The notes under the pieces: generated by a model
The model's input: only the letters and a program-made list of their open reading frames with translations
The model's database searches: none
What the model was told of the DNA's origin: nothing
From: CAIWHR01 sp963816925
Lineage (GTDB): Bacteria > Pseudomonadota > Gammaproteobacteria > Burkholderiales > Casimicrobiaceae
NCBI GenBank assembly: GCA_963816925.1
Contig: CAWFMY010000007.1
Location: 156,617 to 220,616 of the forward strand
Length of the DNA stretch: 64,000 bases
Direction of reading: 5' to 3'
Position numbers and translations under genes: made by a program
Shown here: positions 38,037-46,718 of the stretch, piece by piece
Position numbering within the stretch: position 1 is the stretch's first letter
Layout of the letters: every line of letters begins with the position of its first letter

Positions 38037-38613
38037 ATGGCAACTTTCAATCCATCCGGCGGTCGATCAGGGCCTGAAGCCCGCGGCCGCGAATTTCGCT
38101 GGCGGTACGTTGTAGTGCAAGTGTTCCAGCAACAAGGTTACGGTTTCGATCAAGGGCCAGGCGGCCTTCAACCATGTCTGCGGCTGCACGAAGTGCTGGA
38201 AACCGGGTAACGCGTTGTTCTCGCAGATTGCGGTCACGCCGCGCGCCAACCTCAGCGTAACGGCAAACGAGGGCAAGCTGAAGGTTGTCGACCCGAGTGC
38301 GACGATCAAGCGATATGCGTGCAAGGACTGCGGCGTGCACATGTACGGTCGCATCGACAACACGGGTCATCCGCTGTATGGCTTCGATTTCTTCCACACC
38401 GAACTGTCGTCCGATCCGGGCTGGGCGCCCGCGGAGTTCGCGGCCTTCGTCTCTTCCATCATCGAGTCCGGGGCCAATCCCGACAACATGGGCGCGGTCA
38501 GAGCCAGGCTGAAGGAGATTGGCCTGGAGCCCTATGATTGCCTGTCCCCGGGGATCATGGATCTGATTGCCACGCATGCAGCGAAGGCAAAGGGCGTGGT
38601 CGCCCGCGCATGA
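38037..38613 (+). CDS. gfa: S-(hydroxymethyl)glutathione synthase Gfa (frameshift and in-frame TAG)
   Basis: Gfa is a zinc protein that binds glutathione and speeds its condensation with formaldehyde. Removing one T from CTTTCA at 38044-38048 gives MATSIHPAVDQGLKPAAANF. Cys pairs CKCSSNKV, HVCGCTKCWKP and YACKDCGVHMYG are the zinc ligands. The end (RLKEIGLEPYDCLSPGIMDL) is normal. One TAG at 38113-38115 interrupts the frame just before the first CxC. A Lys or Val codon is expected there, so it is either a base error or a true nonsense mutation. A strong GAGGAGG precedes ATG 38037. Length when repaired is about 191, as usual. Confidence 0.8.
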
Positions 38614-38777
38614 CGTTCGCGTAACGTCGGGTGCAATGCGGCCCCGCGGGGTCGCATTGCGGCCCGATTCGGTCTGCCATGACATGAGCCGTGGATCGAC
38701 GCGCCGTAGGCGTCGTTCTCGCGCATGAATCGAGGCGGTCGTTCGCGCAACCAATGTCGGGCTGTTCGGTTCGCACT

Positions 38778-39616
38778 ATGACTATCACGATCGTTTCGCA
38801 GAACCGGTGTTTCGGCGGCGTGCAGGGAACTTACGCCCACGAGTCGACCGAGACCGGATGTACGATGCGCTTTGGCGTCGTTTCTGCCGCCGCAGGCGAA
38901 CAGCCGCCCGGTGCCGGTACTCTACTGGCTCTCCGGATTGACGTGTACCGAAGAAAATTTCATCGTCAAAGCCGGCGCTCAGCGCGTTGCTTCCGAGCTG
39001 GGCATCGCTCTCGTCGTGCCGGATACGAGCCCTCGTGGTCTCAACATTCCCGGGGAGGCAGCGAGCAACGATTTTGGCCTTGGTGCAGGTTTCTATGTCG
39101 ATGCGACCGAGGCGCCATGGTCACGTAACTACCGGATGTATTCGTACGTCGCAAGGAATTGCGCGAGGTCGTCGCTGCAAGCTTTCCGGTCGATCCGCTG
39201 CGTGCCGGAATCTTTGGTCACTCGATGGGCGGCCATGGCGCGCTGACCATCGCGCTCAAGAATCCAAGTCCTACAAATCGGTCTCTGCCTTTGCCCCGAT
39301 ATGTTCACCGATGCGTTGTCCGTGGGGCGAAAAGGCCCTTGCCGGGTATCTCGGGGAAAACCGTGCGCGTTGGCGTGACTACGATGCGACGGCGCTGATC
39401 GAAGACCGTGGCTGGAGCGGACCGCCGTTCCTCGTCGACCAGGGCACGAAGGACCCGTTCCTGGACACTCAGCTCAAGCCCGACTTGTTGAAGGCGGCAT
39501 GCATCGAGCGCGGCGTCCCGCTCGAGCTCCGGATGCAGGACGGCTACGATCACAGCTACTTCTTCATCTCGAGTTTCGTCGAAGACCATCTTCGGTTTCA
39601 CGCGCGGCATCTCTAG
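38778..39616 (+). CDS. fghA: S-formylglutathione hydrolase FghA (three frameshifts)
   Basis: This esterase-D-type serine hydrolase releases formate and glutathione. It reads about 280 residues across breaks near 38866, 39145 and 39268. Motifs: the N-terminal SQNRCFGGVQGTYAHES, VPVLYWLSGLTCTEENFI, nucleophile elbow GIFGHSMGGHGAL, Asp in VDQGTKDPFL and His in QDGYDHSYFFI. It completes methanol to formate in this cluster. The indels are in regions otherwise of normal sequence and are probably errors. Confidence 0.85.
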
Positions 39617-39639
39617 ATGCGCGCTGGAGGCGGGAGCCC

Positions 39640-40310
39640 ATGACGCTCAACATGCAGTTCGGGCAGCGAGTGGTGATCAATACCAATGATCAGCCTTGGC
39701 AGCGTAGCCCTGTGCCAGGTGTCTGGCGCAAGCCGCTGGCGCGCGAAGAGGCCGAACGAGGACACGCCACCAGCATTGTTCGTTACGACCCGGGGAGTTC
39801 GTTTCCGCGTCACGAACATCCTCTGGGGGAAGAAATCCTGGTTCTGCACGGCATCTTTTCAGATGAGCGCGGCGATTTCGGCGCAGGTACCTACTTTCGC
39901 AATCCGCCGGATCGAGCCACGCGCCGTTCAGCGAGGATGGCTGCGTGTTGCTGGTCAAGCTGCATCAGTTCTTGCCCGATGATTCATCGCAGGTATCCAT
40001 CGACACCTCCCGGGCTCGCTGGCTGCCCGGATCAGGAAACCTGAAAGTCATGTCATTGCACGAATTTGCAGGCGAACATGTGGCACTGGTGCAATGGCCC
40101 GCAGGAGAACACTCTCAGCCACATCGTCACCCTGGGGGTGCGGAGATTTTTGTGTTGTCGGGAGAATTGAGGGATGAACACGGCATCTATCCACGGGGGA
40201 CGTGGTTGCGCAGCCCTCACATGAGCGAACACTCCCCGTACGTCGAGCAGGATACGGTGACCTGGGTCAAGACGGGGCACCTGCCGGTCGTTGAACTCTC
40301 GGTCGACTAG
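39640..40310 (+). CDS. Two-cupin-domain protein, ChrR-like (one frameshift)
   Basis: This is a protein of about 223 residues with two similar cupin halves. The first has PGSSFPRHEHPLGEEILVLHG and the second PAGEHSQPHRHPGGAEIFVLSGELRDEHG, each with the His/Glu metal set. It resembles the cupin part of ChrR-type anti-sigma factors or small dioxygenase-like proteins; there is no sigma factor beside it. The frame shifts near 39918. A GGAGG about 13 bases upstream of ATG 39640 is present. It follows fghA by 24 bases and may be cotranscribed. Function unknown. Confidence 0.65.
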
Positions 40311-40417
40311 TTGCCCAGACGGCACGACGCGGAGAGAAGCGTAGATCACCGTCCGGCTCGAGAAGCTCGGCACCTGGTCCGAACGAGTTGTCGCTTTGAT
40401 CGAATCGCGCGTGCGAA

Positions 40418-40447
40418 TTGACGAGAAATCGCCAATTGCGCTATAAT
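40418..40447 (+). promoter_or_regulatory. Sigma-70 promoter of the initiator tRNA gene
   Basis: TTGACG (40418-40423) and TATAAT (40442-40447) are separated by 18 bases and end 12 bases before the tRNA. This is a near-consensus housekeeping promoter, as expected for an abundant tRNA. Confidence 0.85.
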
Positions 40448-40459
40448 CCGTCTCCCAAT

Positions 40460-40536
40460 CGCGGGGTGGAGCAGTCTGGCAGCTCGTCGGGCTCATAACC
40501 CGAAGGTCGAAGGTTCAAATCCTTCCCCCGCAACCA
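40460..40536 (+). tRNA. Initiator tRNA-fMet (CAT)
   Basis: This is a 77-base tRNA with anticodon CAT in GGCTCATAACC, the three G-C pairs of the initiator anticodon stem (GGG and CCC), the unpaired first base C characteristic of initiators, and an encoded CCA end. The sequence closely follows E. coli initiator tRNA. Its 3' 46 bases are repeated at 52924-52969, which marks it as the attachment site of the island to its right. Confidence 0.95.
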
Positions 40537-40537
40537 A
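40492..40537 (+). repeat. Left attachment repeat (3' end of tRNA-fMet)
   Basis: These 46 bases, from the anticodon loop of the tRNA to the base after CCA, recur exactly in the same orientation at 52924-52969. Site-specific integration into a tRNA 3' end leaves just this structure, with the complete tRNA at one end and a displaced 3' fragment at the other. Confidence 0.9.
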
Positions 40538-40843
40538 ACAATCAAGGGCTTGCCGCGAGGCGAGCCCTTTTTATTTTTGGGAACTGTGACTGAATTGTGC
40601 CGTAATTTTTTGGACGAACCCGAAGGTCGAGATTCGACTCTCGCGCCAACGATATGCAAATCAATTGCATATGGCTGCGCCAGCGAATTGGCCGTTCAGG
40701 ATTGTGCCCAAATTGTGCCATCGTGCCCAAATAACCGAGGGTCGTCAATCGACGAAGGGTCTGACTGCCTGGACGGTCCGGGCGACCTTTCTATCAGGGT
40801 GCGTCACCGTTTTCCAGGCACACGGAATTTCCAGCCCTCTGGC
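40538..40843. other. Left junction of the island, non-coding, with a second tRNA-like remnant
   Basis: This 306-base stretch has lower GC than its surroundings. After the terminator, 40617-40630 repeats 14 bases of the tRNA-fMet (AACCCGAAGGTCGA). It continues as a T-arm-like GAGATTCGACTCTCGCGCCA, different from the functional tRNA. Words ATTGTGCC occur at 40594, 40701 and 40712; GAACTGTGAC at 40581 recurs at 52807 beside the other repeat. I read this as arms and debris of one or more integration events. No intact integrase frame is present. Confidence 0.5.
40545..40578 (+). terminator. Terminator after tRNA-fMet
   Basis: GGGCT (40546-40550) pairs with AGCCC (40563-40567) around a GC-rich loop and is followed by TTTTTATTTTT. 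It should end the tRNA transcript. Confidence 0.8.
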
Positions 40844-41464
40844 TCAAGGAATATTCGAGAGAAGCGGATCCACTACGCGCTGAAGTTGCTCCTTCGTCCA
40901 CGGCTTCTGTTCATCATTCCAGCCATTGTGTGCGAGCCGGCCGGCACGGTCGATCACGAAACTCACGGGGAGTCGCCAGATGCGGCCGTAGCCGCCGGCG
41001 TAGGCGCTACCTAGAAGACCCACCGGGAAGCTGAGACTCGCCGCGACATCGCGAACCTTCGCCAGCGCTTCGGGTCCGTCGAGGCTGAAACCCAACATGC
41101 GCAAGCCTCGATTGGCGTGGCTCGCAGCATAAGCAGAGAACAAAGGCAGCTCTTCGCGGCAGGGCTCGCACCAAGTGGCCCAGAAGTTGACGAAAACGAC
41201 TTGTCCCAGCAGTTCGCGGGTGTCGATGCTGCGCCCGTCCAGCGTATGCAGCACCAGGGGCGGGGCCGGTTGCCCGACTTCCAGCGTGCTCGCCCGAACG
41301 ACCGCCGGCGGCAGACCACCCGCCGCGGCGATCCCCAAGCCAACAGCGCCCCGAAGGAGGATCCGGCGGCGGAGATCGAGAGACGGATCGGATAAGCCCA
41401 TTCCCACTCGGTCAGGCCGAGTCTCGTGAGCCATCTTCGCACCGGACGCTTTGGAAACGTTCAT
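40844..41464 (-). CDS. TlpA-like thioredoxin-fold disulfide reductase
   Basis: This 206-residue exported protein has a basic segment DLRRRILLRGAVGLGIAAAG, which looks like a Tat-type or Sec signal. A TlpA/ResA-type domain follows: PAPPLVLHTLDGRSIDTREL, active site FWATWCEPCREELP, later cis-Pro region RLPVSFVIDRAGRL. It would keep exported Cys reduced, or deliver electrons in the periplasm. In this island several small exported proteins carry CxxC-like motifs and might be its clients; that is inferred. Alternative starts exist at residues 11 and 22. It is the leftmost gene of the leftward arm. Confidence 0.8.
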   Translation of the reverse strand: MNVSKASGAKMAHETRPDRVGMGLSDPSLDLRRRILLRGAVGLGIAAAGGLPPAVVRASTLEVGQPAPPLVLHTLDGRSIDTRELLGQVVFVNFWATWCEPCREELPLFSAYAASHANRGLRMLGFSLDGPEALAKVRDVAASLSFPVGLLGSAYAGGYGRIWRLPVSFVIDRAGRLAHNGWNDEQKPWTKEQLQRVVDPLLSNIP

Positions 41465-41562
41465 TTTTGCAACTGGTTCACTCGGGAGAGCTCGCGAATG
41501 ACAACTCCGTTCTCATGCGTTTGACCCCATACGCGTCGCCAGGTGCCGCGCGTTGTACGGCG

Positions 41563-42624
41563 TCAGAACGAATAGCTGACGCCAGCCGCTCCCGTCCAGT
41601 GCGGGAAAAGCTGGATCCCATCGAGCCGGCTGTAGACCGGGATCTGCACGAATGCGAAAGCTTGCACGTTGGCGGCAATGCTGAAGCCCAGGCCAGGGCT
41701 GAGGTACACCACTGTGCCGCCCGAGCCAAACGTGTCCGCGAGCACCCCTTGGTCGGTTCCTTTCCATGTGAAATTGACCTGCAACTGCGGCACGATTGCC
41801 GGGTTGGCCACGTAGCGCGCGCCGAAGCTGACCGCGACCTGGTTGCCGGGACGGAAATCCTCCCCGGGCTGGTCGAGCTTGTGGGCCACTGCCGCTTGGA
41901 ATTGACCGTTGACGAAGCCATCGAAATCCTGGCTCACGGCTTGGTAGTAGTACGCGCCGACGATGATGTCGGTAGCGCCCACGCCTGCCTGCAGGCTGGT
42001 ATCCAGCAGATTGTCCGGCGACGGGTTCTGCGCATTGGGTCCGGAGTTGAACGCGACGGGCTTGCGACCGACAACGCCGGTGCCGTTGGCATTCGGCCCG
42101 CCGTAGTTGCCCGTCGGCAAAACCACACCCAGCTGGAGGCCGAGGTTGTGTGTCGGCAGCAAGCCCTGATAGCTGGCGATGAAACGAAGATCCCCCAGGC
42201 TGTCGACGCTCGCGCCACTGATCTGATCCGGGGTAAGCGGATTGCTCGCCTCTCCGTACGTGTCATGACTGCGGTCCACGATGGGAATCTGCAGGTTGAA
42301 ATTCCACTCGTGATTCGGAATGTAGTTCAGGCCGAGGGTGAAGTAGCGGTTGATGGTCTGCTTCTCGACTTCCTGGCTGCCACCGGCATCATTGATCGCC
42401 GCGACTTCCGAGTCGGAAAGACTGTGCGTGCCCGAGCGCAGCTGGTTCTGGTTGATGAAATCAAACTCGAGGCTTACGCGCCAGCCCGGCGACGTCATGT
42501 AACCCATCGCGGCGTCGGTGGACAGGGAACATCCACAGGTGGCGCACGCCAGAGCCGCGGTTGGACAAGCCGTAACGACGATCAGCGCAAGTGCGCTGGC
42601 AATGCAACTTCGGTTACATTTCAT
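41563..42624 (-). CDS. Outer-membrane beta-barrel protein, MetA/phenol-pathway-like transporter family
   Basis: This 353-residue protein has a signal peptide, then CATCGCSLSTDAAMGYM, a C-x2-C-x-C cluster right after cleavage. Alternating amphipathic strands follow, ending GAAGVSYSF with the terminal Phe typical of outer-membrane barrels. It resembles the PF13557 group often annotated as transporter. The Cys cluster could bind a metal. AGGAGA lies just before the ATG at 42624. It sits between the TlpA and His-rich genes, consistent with a metal-related envelope function. Confidence 0.65.
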   Translation of the reverse strand: MKCNRSCIASALALIVVTACPTAALACATCGCSLSTDAAMGYMTSPGWRVSLEFDFINQNQLRSGTHSLSDSEVAAINDAGGSQEVEKQTINRYFTLGLNYIPNHEWNFNLQIPIVDRSHDTYGEASNPLTPDQISGASVDSLGDLRFIASYQGLLPTHNLGLQLGVVLPTGNYGGPNANGTGVVGRKPVAFNSGPNAQNPSPDNLLDTSLQAGVGATDIIVGAYYYQAVSQDFDGFVNGQFQAAVAHKLDQPGEDFRPGNQVAVSFGARYVANPAIVPQLQVNFTWKGTDQGVLADTFGSGGTVVYLSPGLGFSIAANVQAFAFVQIPVYSRLDGIQLFPHWTGAAGVSYSF

Positions 42625-42744
42625 TGGGATTCTCCTGTGGCCACTACTCGGCGTGTCATAGGCAATCGACCACCGCCGCCGTCGACGGCGGGCGAGCGTG
42701 CCACATCGCGACGGAAACTCGTCGCGACGCGGACTAGGCGCTGA

Positions 42745-43167
42745 TCAGGAGAACGAGGGAGGCGCGCGCGGTTGCGCGATACGGACGGAGGATCGTCCGG
42801 AAGATACGGTATGCGAGGGACGAATCGGCGAGGCCGATTCCTCAGAAGGAGGGATTGATCCTGCGCCGACGTAAGCGAGCGGCGCGCCCGCCGCGAATCC
42901 CGGGCAATACGGACAATGCGGCGTGGTTGTCTTGCCGGATTGCGAATCGTGGTGTTGGGCGTCGGCGTCGTCCGAATGGTGATGCCGGACGTCGTTGTGG
43001 TGCCAATGATGATGCTGGACCGCGTTGTCATCGGGCTCAGCGGCGGCGCAGGTCTCGCTTATCCGACCATTGGCGTCAACATGGATGTGCGCGTACGCGA
43101 AGACCGGGGCCAACGCATTGAGCGTCAGCGCCAGCCAGGCAAGATAAAGATTCCGGTAGACCCGCAT
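42745..43167 (-). CDS. Exported His-rich protein, DUF2946-like
   Basis: From the ATG at 43167 this is a 140-residue protein with signal peptide MRVYRNLYLAWLALTLNALA. The mature part has VQHHHWHHNDVRHHHSDDAD followed by AQHHD, about a dozen His in 35 residues, and then HCPYCPGFAAG. The last motif and layout match DUF2946 proteins, which occur beside metal-handling genes. The His run should bind zinc or another divalent metal in the periplasm, as storage, buffer or delivery site. It is transcribed leftward between the TonB receptor and the barrel gene. Confidence 0.75.
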   Translation of the reverse strand: MRVYRNLYLAWLALTLNALAPVFAYAHIHVDANGRISETCAAAEPDDNAVQHHHWHHNDVRHHHSDDADAQHHDSQSGKTTTPHCPYCPGFAAGAPLAYVGAGSIPPSEESASPIRPSHTVSSGRSSVRIAQPRAPPSFS

Positions 43168-43315
43168 GGGGCTGTAGGCTCCTACGAGCAAACACGCCAC
43201 TTCCGCGCCTATTCCAAGGCCGGGTTGCTCCCTGTGAAGGCTTTAGCGTACTCGAAACTGTTGCGAAAGGCAGCACCCTTCTTGTTGACGGGCGCGTCGG
43301 CGGCCAAGTAGGTCA

Positions 43316-45707
43316 TCATTTCCCAAATGCTTTCTCCAGGGCGACATAGTAGGCGCGTCGCGGTCCGAACTGCGGCGCCCCGACGCCGACACCCGTGCCA
43401 TCGCGAATCTCGTAGCTCCGGTCGAACAGATTGACGATCGTGAAGCGAGCGTTGAACTTGCCCAGTCCCGGCAGCACGAAGGGCGACGACACGCCGGCGT
43501 CGACCTGAACGTAGGACGGCAGGCTCTCGGTGTTGGCGAATCCTGCCCGCAGCCCGCTTCCGTAGATTGCCGAGACGCTGAAAGTCGCCTGCTGCCAGAG
43601 GTAGGAAGCGCCGGCGGACGCGGAATAGGTCTGATTGTGATCGAGGTAGATCCAGTGGTCGTGGATGTACGCGAGTTCATCGGGATCGAACGTGTATTGG
43701 CTGCTGACGATGTCCTTGCCTTGGGCCTTCGACGCCGTGAAGTTTGCGTAGGCATTGAAATTGCCGTCGCGGTAGTTGGCCGCGAACTCGATGCCGTAGA
43801 CCTTGCCCTGGTCATAGTTGAACGGCGTAAAGAGGATCGCGCTGCCGAACTGGCCCTCGTCCAGTAGGTTTTTCACCTGCTTGTAGTAACCGTCGATGCC
43901 GAGCGTGAACGCCGGCGAGAATTGCTGATTCAGCCCGACATCGAAGTAGTTGGTCCGTTCCGATTGAACCGGGGAGTTCAGCGTCGACGGCGGCGCATTC
44001 GTCGTTCCGACAAACTTGTCGATCGTGCTGCTGGTGATGAGTTCGCTGGGGGGCGGCGTGAAATACCTGGCGTAACCGGCGTGCAATGTGGTTGTCGGCG
44101 TCGCCTGCCAGACTGCGCCCAGCCGCGGACTCCATTGGTCTTCCTGCACGAACGAGTTCAGGTGGTCGTAGCGAATGCCGTAGTTGACGGTCACCTTTTC
44201 GATCGGTTTCCATTCGTCCTGCAGATAGATGCCGAACAGGCGGGACGTGCCACCGGTGTTGTCGACGATGGTGAATGGGATCGTGCTGGTCTGATTGCCG
44301 TCGGCATCGGCGGGAAAGACCTGCGAGGTGTTGTCGGTGGTCAGCCGCTCGTGGCTGAAGTACAGCCCCGTCCGCAAGCGTGTTCTTCGCGTTCAGCCGG
44401 TAGCTGGCATCGGCCTGCAAGCCGTACGCTTCGTTCTGACGGTAGATCTGACCCGCGACTCCGGTGTAGATCAGGTCCCCCACCGGATCGGGCATGTACG
44501 ACACGCTGGTATACCGATGAAACACCGCGATCTGGTAATCGGTCTGGTCGTTGTACGTGCCCTGCAGCGCCAAGGCCGTGTAGTTCGTCTTTTCCGTCTG
44601 GTTCTGGTTGAGCTCAGACGACGGCAGATCGGGCGCACCATCGAGCGTGTAGACCGGATCCTGCCCAGGAATGTTGGGGATCTGGAACCGGTTGTTCGCC
44701 GCCCCGACAATCAGGCTGAGCCGAGCGTCTTCGTTGAGGTGGTACGAGAAGTATCCAAAGCCGTTGGCCTGTTTGGTCTGATCGTGGATCGGATTCGGGT
44801 CGGAGGTCGGTGCTTCGATGCCCAGGTTGTTCTTGAGCAGCGAGCCGGTGACGTAATACGTGAAGTCGCCCGCCACGCCACCCAGATCGCCATAGATCTG
44901 CTGCGTGTCGTGGCTGCCGCCCATGATGCCGAGATGGCCGCCCTCGTCGAGGGCACCGCCTTTGCTGTCGATGGCCACGACGCCCGCCGTGCGATAGCCG
45001 TATTGGGCCGGGAGCGCGCCGGTAATCAGGCTGATCTTGTCGGCGAAGCGCACCTGCAGCGTCTGTCCGAAGCCGCCGATGGATTCCGGGATGATGATGT
45101 CGTTGATCCGGTACTGAAGGTTGCCGTGGTCGCCGCGAATGTGCAGCGCTCCGTAGGAGTCCTGCACGACGCCGGGCGCCTGCAGGAGCACCTGGTTCAA
45201 CGGCGTGTCGTTGCCCGCCGGCAGATTCTGAATGTCGGTCCTTGAAAACTCGAACACGTCGGCGCCGATGTCCGGCGCCAGATTCTGCCGCGCTTGATTG
45301 AGCCGCTGGGCGACGACATGCACGGTGGCCAGAGTGGCTGACCGGGTCCCGACCAATGCGACGCTCAGCGGGCCCGGCGCGGTGACGACGACCGTGCGTG
45401 TTTCGTCATTCAGCACGAAGCCGTCGGCATCAAACGTGTAGGTTCCCGGCGTCAGGGACGGGAATTGCATATTCCCCGCGCTATCGCTGACCGCGGTGCC
45501 GACAACCGATCCACCGGCATCTCTCAGGCGTACGGTGACACCGGGCAGCGGATTGCCCGTTCCGTCCTTCAAGACGGCCGCCACGACGACACTCCCTGCG
45601 GCGGCGGGTGATTCGGACGGCGCCGGCGGGGATTGCGCCGCGGCAGGGCCAGTGACAAACGCAAGCGCGATGGCCATTGCCACCGCGCCCAATGAAGGGC
45701 TCGACAT
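43316..45707 (-). CDS. TonB-dependent outer-membrane receptor (one frameshift)
   Basis: This is a receptor of about 797 residues. It has a signal peptide, a carboxypeptidase-regulatory-like domain at about 38-115 (DGTGNPLPGVTVRLRDAGGS), a plug (LNQVLLQAPGVVQDSYGALHIRGDHGNLQ and FADKISLITGALPAQYGYRTAG) and a 22-strand barrel ending YYVALEKAFGK. The frame changes near 44380. The N-terminal 440 and C-terminal 350 residues join smoothly there, so a sequence error is likely. GAGGAG precedes the ATG at 45707. Given the island's zinc genes, a metal or metallophore substrate is plausible but not shown. Confidence 0.85.
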
Positions 45708-45768
45708 GGTGCGACTCCTCTGACGGTTGTGACGAAACCGCGACGGGCGCCCGCGGTACGAGAGCCGA

Positions 45769-46143
45769 TCAGACGAGGTGAGGTGGCGCCCTTGCGAGGA
45801 AAACTACGGTGACTGCGTGCTTGGCCTGCTCGACCGGACAAGGCAATCGCAGTGGTGAGCGAATCCGATTACCAGGCGCGACCAGCGGATGCCCCAGAAC
45901 GGCCGACGCGACCTGCGCGAAGGCGAGGCATTCCAGGCAGAACTCATCGGCGGTCTTTCCGGGGTCAGAGACAGCCGTCGCCGTGCTCGGCGCGCCGAGC
46001 CGGATGTACTCATGCGCATGTGACACTGCATGAACGAGAGCGCCCTGCTGGGCGAGGCAGACGGCGAGCGCGAGAACGAGGCAACGCGCGTTCCGGGCAA
46101 GCGTTCGCATTCGCCTGGGATGAAACAATGCGAACAAACGCAT
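45769..46143 (-). CDS. Small exported protein with C-x2-C motif, DUF2946-like
   Basis: This is a 124-residue protein if started at the ATG 46143. A signal peptide (RCLVLALAVCLAQQGALVHA) is followed by VSHAHEYIRLG and DEFCLECLAFAQVASA. The spacing of His and the CLEC motif is similar to DUF2946 proteins, and a related His-rich protein is encoded at 42745-43167. It lies 61 bases upstream of the TonB receptor gene and is probably cotranscribed. The start could be at 46110 or 46191. A metal-binding role is inferred only from these residues and context. Confidence 0.6.
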   Translation of the reverse strand: MRLFALFHPRRMRTLARNARCLVLALAVCLAQQGALVHAVSHAHEYIRLGAPSTATAVSDPGKTADEFCLECLAFAQVASAVLGHPLVAPGNRIRSPLRLPCPVEQAKHAVTVVFLARAPPHLV

Positions 46144-46248
46144 GCTCTTCAGAATCGTCGCCGAGGCGGGGTCGTTGGCGCAATCGCGCACATAGGGCGT
46201 CGATCAAACCGCGATCGACGTCAGGATGGAAGGCCGCTGGGACGCGAT

Positions 46249-46554
46249 TTACATGCCGCACACTTGCGCGCAGTAGCCCGCCGAAAACCGATGCGCCTGG
46301 CAATTGGCCGCACAGCTGCCGTTGGCCGCCCCGAACGGCAGCGCCATCGGCGCGGGTGGCGCCGACCTATCCATCGGCGACGCGTCGTCGTTCATGTAGA
46401 ACTGCGGGCTCCGCAGGCGCGGATCGTCAGCCGATGTGGGTCCCGAGACGTAGCGATTCCCGTTGACGGAGCTCTGTAACGAGCCCTGCACAGGGGCCAT
46501 GCCCGCACATGAGCAAAGCATGAGTATCGACAGTACGGAGAGCGCGGGCTTCAT
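46249..46554 (-). CDS. Small lipoprotein of unknown function
   Basis: This 101-residue protein starts MKPALSVLSILMLCSCAG, a lipoprotein signal with lipobox-like LMLCSC. The mature part contains NGSCAANCQAHRFSAGYCAQ and CGM, four Cys that may form disulfides or bind metal. AGGAGG lies just before the ATG at 46554. It is the first gene of the leftward arm of the island and is divergent from the Fur/Zur-family gene, with the palindromic operator between them. No family recognised. Confidence 0.65.
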   Translation of the reverse strand: MKPALSVLSILMLCSCAGMAPVQGSLQSSVNGNRYVSGPTSADDPRLRSPQFYMNDDASPMDRSAPPAPMALPFGAANGSCAANCQAHRFSAGYCAQVCGM

Positions 46555-46668
46555 GTGGGTCCTCCTGTGGTTCGCAACGATAACGCCAACGCCCGCGCAA
46601 ACGAAAATCTTTACTTTTGGTAACAAACGACGGCGCGTTTTTCCGGCTGGACAATCGCGACTGGAATT

Positions 46669-46688
46669 AATGATAATGCATTACCATT
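46669..46688. promoter_or_regulatory. Fur/Zur-like operator palindrome
   Basis: AATGATAATGCATTACCATT is an inverted repeat with ten-base halves and a single mismatched pair. It lies 30 bases before the start of the Fur-family gene and 115 before the divergent lipoprotein gene. Size, AT-rich character and GATAATG half-sites are like Fur-superfamily boxes. It overlaps the place expected for the -10/-35 of the regulator gene. A perfect 12-base palindrome, TTGCAATTGCAA (46688-46699), touches it and may be part of the same control site. Confidence 0.7.
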
Positions 46689-46718
46689 TGCAATTGCAAC
46701 CCCCCAGGCCCCGCCAAC

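Noticed and set aside
38113..38115. TAG in gfa as a recoded amino acid (pyrrolysine)
   Set aside because: No recoding signals or pyrrolysine genes are seen, and the family has an ordinary residue here. Base error or nonsense mutation is simpler.
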